From NCBI RefSeq assembly GCF_000711695.1, contig NW_013546977.1, positions 62,001-126,000 on the forward strand: DNA of 64,000 nucleotides, written 5' to 3'. The DNA is from Tilletiaria anomala UBC 951. Its lineage: Eukaryota > Basidiomycota > Exobasidiomycetes > Georgefischeriales > Tilletiariaceae. The notes beneath the pieces are model-generated. The model was not told the DNA's origin, searched no databases, and worked only from the letters and a program-made list of their open reading frames with translations. A program made the translations under genes and the position numbers. Positions 58,991 through 64,000 of this stretch are shown piece by piece (the stretch's first letter is position 1; every line of letters starts with the position of its first letter).

Positions 58991-60048
58991 GTCTTCTCGT
59001 CCTCGTAACGCTAGTTCGCAGACAACTTGAGCTTTGTGAGATGGATCAAACCATGTTTAATGTGGGTAGGGTTGACGGACACTATATCGGTGAATGATAA
59101 CCACAGCATCGTCCATGAATGCAAGCTCCAGCACGTATATATATCTCAGCAGTGGGCAGAATGGTAGTTTGGAAGCTGGAGTGCCCACGAAAGGCTGCAT
59201 CTGCTGAGACATGGTGCCATTTTGCGAACTCCACGCCTTAAGCGCGCTAAGGATTTGGGGAACAAGCTTGTTTCGCAGGCATACGCGTGCTGGGCTCACG
59301 AGGCCCCACGTAATGTTGATGAAGCAGGCAGTCAAAAGTACAGAGAAAAGTGTGTATTCAATGAAGAGAAAGTAGAATTTGGTACCTTGAATGAAGCCCG
59401 AGATTGAGCTGAGGACCCTGGGCACCGTCCGCACGGTGTATAATGCGGAAGAAACAGGCTTGTATGTCGTACAGTTGAACTCAGGAAGGATGGCAGTAGT
59501 GAAGAAGACCTGAGCCAACTTTCGCGACGTTATGCCTCGCACTTTAGAAAGTGGAGCGGACTCGGCTCCAACCATTTTCAAGGTACGTGAACAAACAACA
59601 GTTTATGGTACTAAAATCAACAACCATCATCAGTGAGGAAGACCAGGGAATCACCACCTCTTGCACTTTTGCTATCGAACTTGCCACATGCTTCGATAGC
59701 TTTTGCGTCTTGGAGCTGCTGCTAGAGTTCACTGGTCATGCATGTCGCAGTCGAACACCTCTCGAAGCGAAGCCGGAACATGTACCATTTTCCATCCATC
59801 TCCGGGTATAATAATAGGGATATACGATCTTTCATATAAATTCAATTTTTTTTGGAGCTAGCCCCCCCAAACGGCGACCAATGCCGCTGTTTTGCCGCAG
59901 CCGAAAGTAGCAAATGGTACTGAGTTATCTGTGCGACTAGACACGGTTCTGCACTCGTCGCCTCAAGCAATTGGTGAAATTCCCAAGAAATTGGTGTGAA
60001 ATAGAGGTATATGAGAACAACATTCACTCATTAAATGTCTGACGCTGT
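58991..60048. other. Region with possible gene relics
   Basis: About 1 kb between the oxidoreductase pseudogene and the peroxiredoxin gene. It includes the membrane-protein-like frame listed next; beyond that there is nothing clear. An AT-rich patch with a run of eight or more T lies near 59,840-59,855, likely 3' sequence of the peroxiredoxin gene. Confidence 0.4.
59057..59581 (-). pseudogene. Possible RTA1-like membrane protein remnant
   Basis: Open frame of up to 174 codons with no good ATG context and two hydrophobic stretches (FLFIEYTLFSVLLTACFINI and a weaker one near the end, YIYVLELAFMDDAVVII). The segment LYTVRTVPRV, followed by IQG and FLFIEY, resembles the RTA1/Rsb1 pattern in which an R[ST]-x-[FY]R-V-E motif precedes an HEW-containing last helix, but key residues are missing. 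It could be a relic of an RTA1 lipid-translocating exporter or a chance frame. Confidence 0.28.
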
Positions 60049-60642
60049 TCAGATCTTGCCGAGCACGTTCTCGGCCTTGGTGACCTCGACGTTCGCAACT
60101 TCGCTCTCGACAAAGACGTGCTTAACAATGCCATCGTCGACGACGAGCACGTAGCGCTTGCTGCGCTTGTTGCCGAGCAGTCCCTTTGCGTCGAAGAGCA
60201 TGCCGACCTCAGAGGTAAAGGATCCGTCGTCGTCAGCGAGGAAGTGCACCTGGCTGGCGGATGCGCCGAGCTTCTCCTTCCACGCCATCGTCACGAAGGC
60301 GTCGTTCACTGCTACAACGTAGATGTCCTTAATACCCTTCTGGACAAATGCATCATAGTGCTGGACATAGCCTGGCACGTGGCTGGAGCAGGGCGGGGTG
60401 AATGCGCCTGGAATTCCGATGATGAGATTTCGGCCGACAAGATCACCCAGCTTGATCGTTCCCTGTTCGGGGTTGTTCTCTTTCAACAGGATGCCAGACT
60501 TAAGGGCGGAGCTGAAACAAGAAACAAGTTACAAGAGTGGTGTCAGCATGCGCTGCGGGGGAGCGAGCAGATGGCATTCCTTCACGCACCCTTCCTTGAT
60601 GTGGCCACCGCCGTGCTTGAGCTTGTGGATGAGGTCCGCCAT
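60049..60642 (-). CDS. Type II (Prx5/Ahp1-like) peroxiredoxin
   Basis: Thiol peroxidase reducing hydrogen peroxide and alkyl hydroperoxides. Exons 60642-60590 and 60511-60049 (78-bp intron), 171 residues, the normal length. The Prx5 active-site loop is intact: IPGAFTPPCSSHVPGYV with peroxidatic Cys59. Other family blocks are VVAVNDAFVTMAWKEKLG, HFLADDDGSFTSEVG and RSKRYVLVVDDGIV. Cys59 is the only cysteine, so there is no resolving cysteine within the chain and it should act as a 1-Cys enzyme, like Pmp20-type members. The C-terminus (VLGKI) is not a clear PTS1 peroxisomal signal, and no presequence is visible, so it is probably cytosolic. Confidence 0.95.
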
Positions 60643-61993
60643 GTTTGCTGTAGGGCGAGCACACCATCCGAGTCAGAAAATGACCATGCAGTGCTTCAGC
60701 TGCACAGTGGCAAAAGCCACAACAGAGACAGGGCAACCATGTCGCATCCAATTGTCTCCGACGAGAGCCATGCGCAGCGAAGCATCGGATCCAGGCTCCG
60801 GCTCCACATACACGAACTCCCATCCGCTTACACTTCGATCGAGCATGGCGGGTAAGCCTCACCTTGTGATGTTGTTACTGATGCTTGGAATTTGGTGTGA
60901 GGGTAGAAGAGGCGATGAAAGAGTATGTACATGGGACCCGCTCAATATATATACATGTGGGTATGGACGTCCTCTACGCGCTCCGATTCAATGCAAGAAG
61001 ACGTCAAGCACGCCCTTCTTTTTCTTGCTTCGGCCGGCGCATCGAGAGCCTAAAAGAGGAGCGTGGGTCCGTAGGTACTCCGTTCTTGATAATCCAAACC
61101 AGCATTCGACTTCCGGGAAAGCAGCACTGCATCACATTGCCCTCTGGCGCTGCAGCTGGTACAGCACTCCATCGTCGGCGAACAAAGCTGAGCAGAGGCC
61201 TGTCGTCATGATCAAGATTCAATTCCAGAACCCAGAATCCAGGTTTTAGTGGCTTGCCTCTCGCCAGCATCCGAGAATCAGATGCTCCCTTCCAATTTTG
61301 GAGGTGGCCTGTGCGCGCCCCACAAACGAAACGGAGAAACGATGCACACTACTCGAGTCTGCTTCGCCTCGATCACTCGCACAGGCCGATGTTGTTTCGA
61401 CGGCGGAGCGCTGCCACGAACTCGGACTGCCGCCTTTGACTGCTGCAAGCCTGGGAGAGCTATGTGCAGCCAAAGCTCAAAACCAACTGCCAGCCGCCGC
61501 CCAGCATGAAAAAATCACTTTTCATTGTGATTCGCAGAGATCCAAGTGTGGTCGAGGATGAAACGCCGCGCTCCACACCGCCCACCAATGAAAATATGAA
61601 GCGGAAGAGAAAGCAGAGAGCAAGACTGGCTGAACTCGGCAGACGTCTACGGCCTGAGCTGTTTGCCATGCGAGGTTGGGCAGGGCAGACCCAACAACAT
61701 GTAATAGGCAGGGTAGACGAAGGCAAGTAGAGCAGAAATAACATCCTTGCGCGACAGAAGATAGTATCATGCGTGGCTGCAGGCATTGAAACTCGTGCAG
61801 ACGATGCAAGTACAAATGACATTGCCGACTAAAACAACTGAATGCTGCGTCATGCGTGATTGGGTGTCGACTGTCAGAGAATGATTGATATACGTGTCTG
61901 TGGTGCGACGCCCTGTTCGCTAGGCTCGACCAGACAGCCAGATTTGTCCTGCATCTCTAGCTGTCCCATCCCCTCAGCGTGGCGTGCCTGTGA
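60643..61993. other. Intergenic region with one weak candidate
   Basis: This 1.35-kb gap is upstream of the peroxiredoxin gene and downstream of the last gene. A weak plus-strand candidate at 61,506-61,730 is listed. Otherwise I see only promoter and 3' sequence. Confidence 0.4.
61506..61730 (+). CDS. Possible small basic protein or 3' exon
   Basis: ATG-initiated frame of 74 residues with a strongly basic cluster (NMKRKRKQRARLAELGRRLR). An adjacent open stretch just upstream (LGLPPLTAASLGELCAAK) in another frame could be a preceding exon, but no splice model was convincing. The family is unknown. Confidence 0.2.
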   Translation: MKKSLFIVIRRDPSVVEDETPRSTPPTNENMKRKRKQRARLAELGRRLRPELFAMRGWAGQTQQHVIGRVDEGK

Positions 61994-63916
61994 CTAGAAT
62001 CCCCCGAGTGCACCCTCGCATTCGTCAAAGCTTGCACAACGGAACGCAGACGGCTTACTCTTCTTCTTTCTTCTCTTCACCATCTCTCCGCCTATCCGTA
62101 TCGCGTTGATCACGCTAGCGTCGCTGTCCTCGCAAGTGGTATGCCCGCTGCTACCGCTGCTAGCATCGCCAGCGCTCCTAGCGTTACCGCTGTCTTTCTT
62201 GCTCGGACTGCGCGTGGAGGTCGCCACCGTTTCGATCGCGCTGCGGCCGCTGGCTGGAAGGCCGTGCTTCTGCCTACCGGCGAGAACGCTCGCGAGGAAG
62301 CGACATCCGCCGCGTGATTCATCGTCCGTCGAGACCATCGGCGACGAGGAAGAGCCGCTGGGGTAGTTGCTCTCCTCTGCTAGCACGAGCCGGTCAACGA
62401 AGCGCGCAGACGCAGCCTCATTTCTCAATTCTAGCGCCATGAGCTCTGATGAGCCGTCCGTTGAAGCGGAGGAGAGCGCAATGGGTATGCTGTCAAGGTC
62501 CTCCTGGGTGATGTGCAGCTGCTTGACCATCGCCGAGTCTGCTGATATTGAGCGAGACATGCCGGCCAGGTGCGACAGCATCGAGTCCGGGCTCGTGCAT
62601 CCACTGCTGCCGCTAAGCCAGCTAAGCGGCGGCGAGTCCTGGTCGCTTGTGCAGCTCATGGTTCCTGAACCGGTGCTTGTCTCCGACTCAGAGTCTCGAA
62701 ACGGAGAGCTTGGCGTGGCAGTCAGCTTCAGGCGCGTGCTCTCAAGGTGCTTGAGCGTCAGCGCGGTCGCCGTCAGATCTGAGAGCGAAGTATTCTGCAT
62801 CTGATACTGCATGTCTTGGCTGGCATTCGACAGTGCTTCGGTTCTCTCGGGCATTGTGGCGTCGGCAACACTTGCTTTCGACCGTGTTTGCGTCGGCGTT
62901 TCGTGGACGTCGCCGACGGAGTCAAAGCCGGTAGACTGCGATGAGTCTTCGAACTGGCGCACCTGTATGCGTAGAGTCGGTCGCGACTGTACTAGTGAAG
63001 GTGGGCGAGGAGGAGCGAACGACTGGACATGTTCAAGCTCAAAGTAGGACGGATGCATCACAAAAGCGCGTGCCACGCTTGGACTTTGCATCGGCGTTGC
63101 GTCGGCCGAGCGCAGCCTGGTGGTAGGTGAAGCCTTCGGCTTCGGCTCCTCGTCCTGCTCTTCTTCCTCCACCTGCTCGCCCTTGATGATACTGTCCGCA
63201 AGACCGCCAAAGCTTCGGAAAGAGTGGGTCGGCAGATTGGCCTGAGTGCCGTCGGCAGGCTCCCTGTAGATTTGCTCACCACGTGGCAAATTTTCTTGTG
63301 GTTTGTCGGGCTTGATAATGCTGCCAGCCATGAGCTGCGTCCATGTGCCAGAGTACTCGCTCCCAATCACCTTTGCCGCTAGACGACTCTTGATGCCGTT
63401 TTCCTCGCCCGGTGAGGCATCTGCGTCCGCTTCATCATCTCCGTCATCTCCACTTCGCGTTGCGCATCGCCGTAGACTGAGGTCCAGGGATGACCCTTTG
63501 CACTGCGTAGACTCAATCGGAGTGCGGTCGTACTGCTTGCTTGAATGAGTCAGACCAGCCTCAGGCTGGCCGTCATCGAAACGCACGTGACGCTGACATA
63601 GCGGTGTGCCCGAAAAGCATCGGAAAGAGGGTGAGGCGTCGGCAGCGGTGCTGAAATCGCTTTCATACGCAGTCATCGTGAGCGACGAAGCTCTCATGAA
63701 CGGACTGTTTGGCGCGCTCCGATCAGGGCTGCTGAAAGAGTCAATGTCGCTCGAGCCAGATCCGCTGAGTTTCAAGCATGGCGCACGCGGACACTTGGAC
63801 GGTCGCGCTGGTAAGACTGGCCGCAAAGGCAGCACTTGCACCTCTTCGTCCGGGTCATCGTCGACACCAACGACGGATTCAAGGTCCTCGATCGATTCTG
63901 ACGAGGTACAATGCAT
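61994..63916 (-). CDS. Large Ser/Asp-rich protein of unknown function, 5' end uncertain
   Basis: A frame of about 640 codons ends at 61994. The first in-frame ATG is at 63916, but the frame stays open upstream, and an ATG GCG G/GTAAGT junction (donor at 63975) suggests that a preceding exon may continue past the right edge. The protein is Ser/Thr/Asp/Pro-rich and largely disordered. Recognisable short elements: a RHVRFDDG sequence resembling an [RK]-x-V-x-F-type PP1-docking site, GSEYSGTWTQLMAGSIIKPD, SFRSFGGLADSIIKGE, and a basic C-terminus (KRRKKKSKPSAFRCASFDEC). I do not recognise the family. A phosphatase-regulatory role would be a guess from the VRF motif alone. Confidence 0.7.
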   Translation of the reverse strand: MHCTSSESIEDLESVVGVDDDPDEEVQVLPLRPVLPARPSKCPRAPCLKLSGSGSSDIDSFSSPDRSAPNSPFMRASSLTMTAYESDFSTAADASPSFRCFSGTPLCQRHVRFDDGQPEAGLTHSSKQYDRTPIESTQCKGSSLDLSLRRCATRSGDDGDDEADADASPGEENGIKSRLAAKVIGSEYSGTWTQLMAGSIIKPDKPQENLPRGEQIYREPADGTQANLPTHSFRSFGGLADSIIKGEQVEEEEQDEEPKPKASPTTRLRSADATPMQSPSVARAFVMHPSYFELEHVQSFAPPRPPSLVQSRPTLRIQVRQFEDSSQSTGFDSVGDVHETPTQTRSKASVADATMPERTEALSNASQDMQYQMQNTSLSDLTATALTLKHLESTRLKLTATPSSPFRDSESETSTGSGTMSCTSDQDSPPLSWLSGSSGCTSPDSMLSHLAGMSRSISADSAMVKQLHITQEDLDSIPIALSSASTDGSSELMALELRNEAASARFVDRLVLAEESNYPSGSSSSPMVSTDDESRGGCRFLASVLAGRQKHGLPASGRSAIETVATSTRSPSKKDSGNARSAGDASSGSSGHTTCEDSDASVINAIRIGGEMVKRRKKKSKPSAFRCASFDECEGALGGF

Positions 63917-64000
63917 CGTGCTCAAGTGTGAGCGATGGTGTCTCTTTCAAATGCAACCCCAGTCTCGCTACTTACCCGCCATCTTGGGATAGTCGCCAAA

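Noticed and set aside
60398-61249. Long plus-strand frame overlapping the peroxiredoxin gene
   Set aside because: Antisense to a firm gene at its start and featureless afterwards.

Overview
The window looks like a gene-dense chromosomal segment of a filamentous or yeast-like basidiomycete, most likely in or near Ustilaginomycotina. The evidence is a GC-rich composition, many short GT-AG introns (about 60-135 bp, often with CTNAC-like branch sites), Ser/Ala/Gln-rich regulatory proteins, and a full set of housekeeping genes. The genus cannot be read from the sequence.

Layout, left half. A partial low-complexity protein runs off the left edge (minus strand). It is followed by a 476-aa hypothetical protein, a mitochondrial carrier diverging from KTI12, and a Yfl054-type aquaglyceroporin with two micro-exons. 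Next come an unknown Ser-rich protein, a 1199-aa protein with a C-terminal BRCT domain, the SAGA subunit Hfi1/Ada1, a Rab7-like GTPase with a giant internal insertion, and a FAM72 homologue. A gene-poor 4-kb stretch follows (about 26.2-30.2 kb).

Layout, right half. A secreted, GPI-anchored aldose 1-epimerase-like protein is followed by a gamma-tubulin complex component, the mitochondrial fission adaptor MDV1, Mediator MED21, NFU1, a mitochondrial branched-chain aminotransferase, the proteasome chaperone PBA2/PSMG2, NKAP, TOP2, GET2 and a mitoribosomal L51/S25/CI-B8 protein. Between about 57.6 and 59.6 kb lies a decayed accessory locus: a clear old-yellow-enzyme pseudogene and a possible RTA1-like remnant. 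The window ends with a 1-Cys peroxiredoxin and a large unknown protein near the right edge.

Function. There is no biosynthetic cluster, mobile element, CRISPR array or RNA gene that I could support. The genes are ordinary neighbours rather than a pathway, though mitochondrial biology recurs (carrier, MDV1, NFU1, aminotransferase, mitoribosomal protein). The observations most worth a second look are the Rab7-like GTPase insertion, the fungal FAM72 protein, a possible mitochondrial N-terminal isoform of TOP2, an Arg in the KTI12 P-loop, and the NPA box of the aquaglyceroporin carried on a 24-nt exon. Exon models below were built by hand from splice-site consensus, reading-frame closure and family resemblance; none has transcript support.
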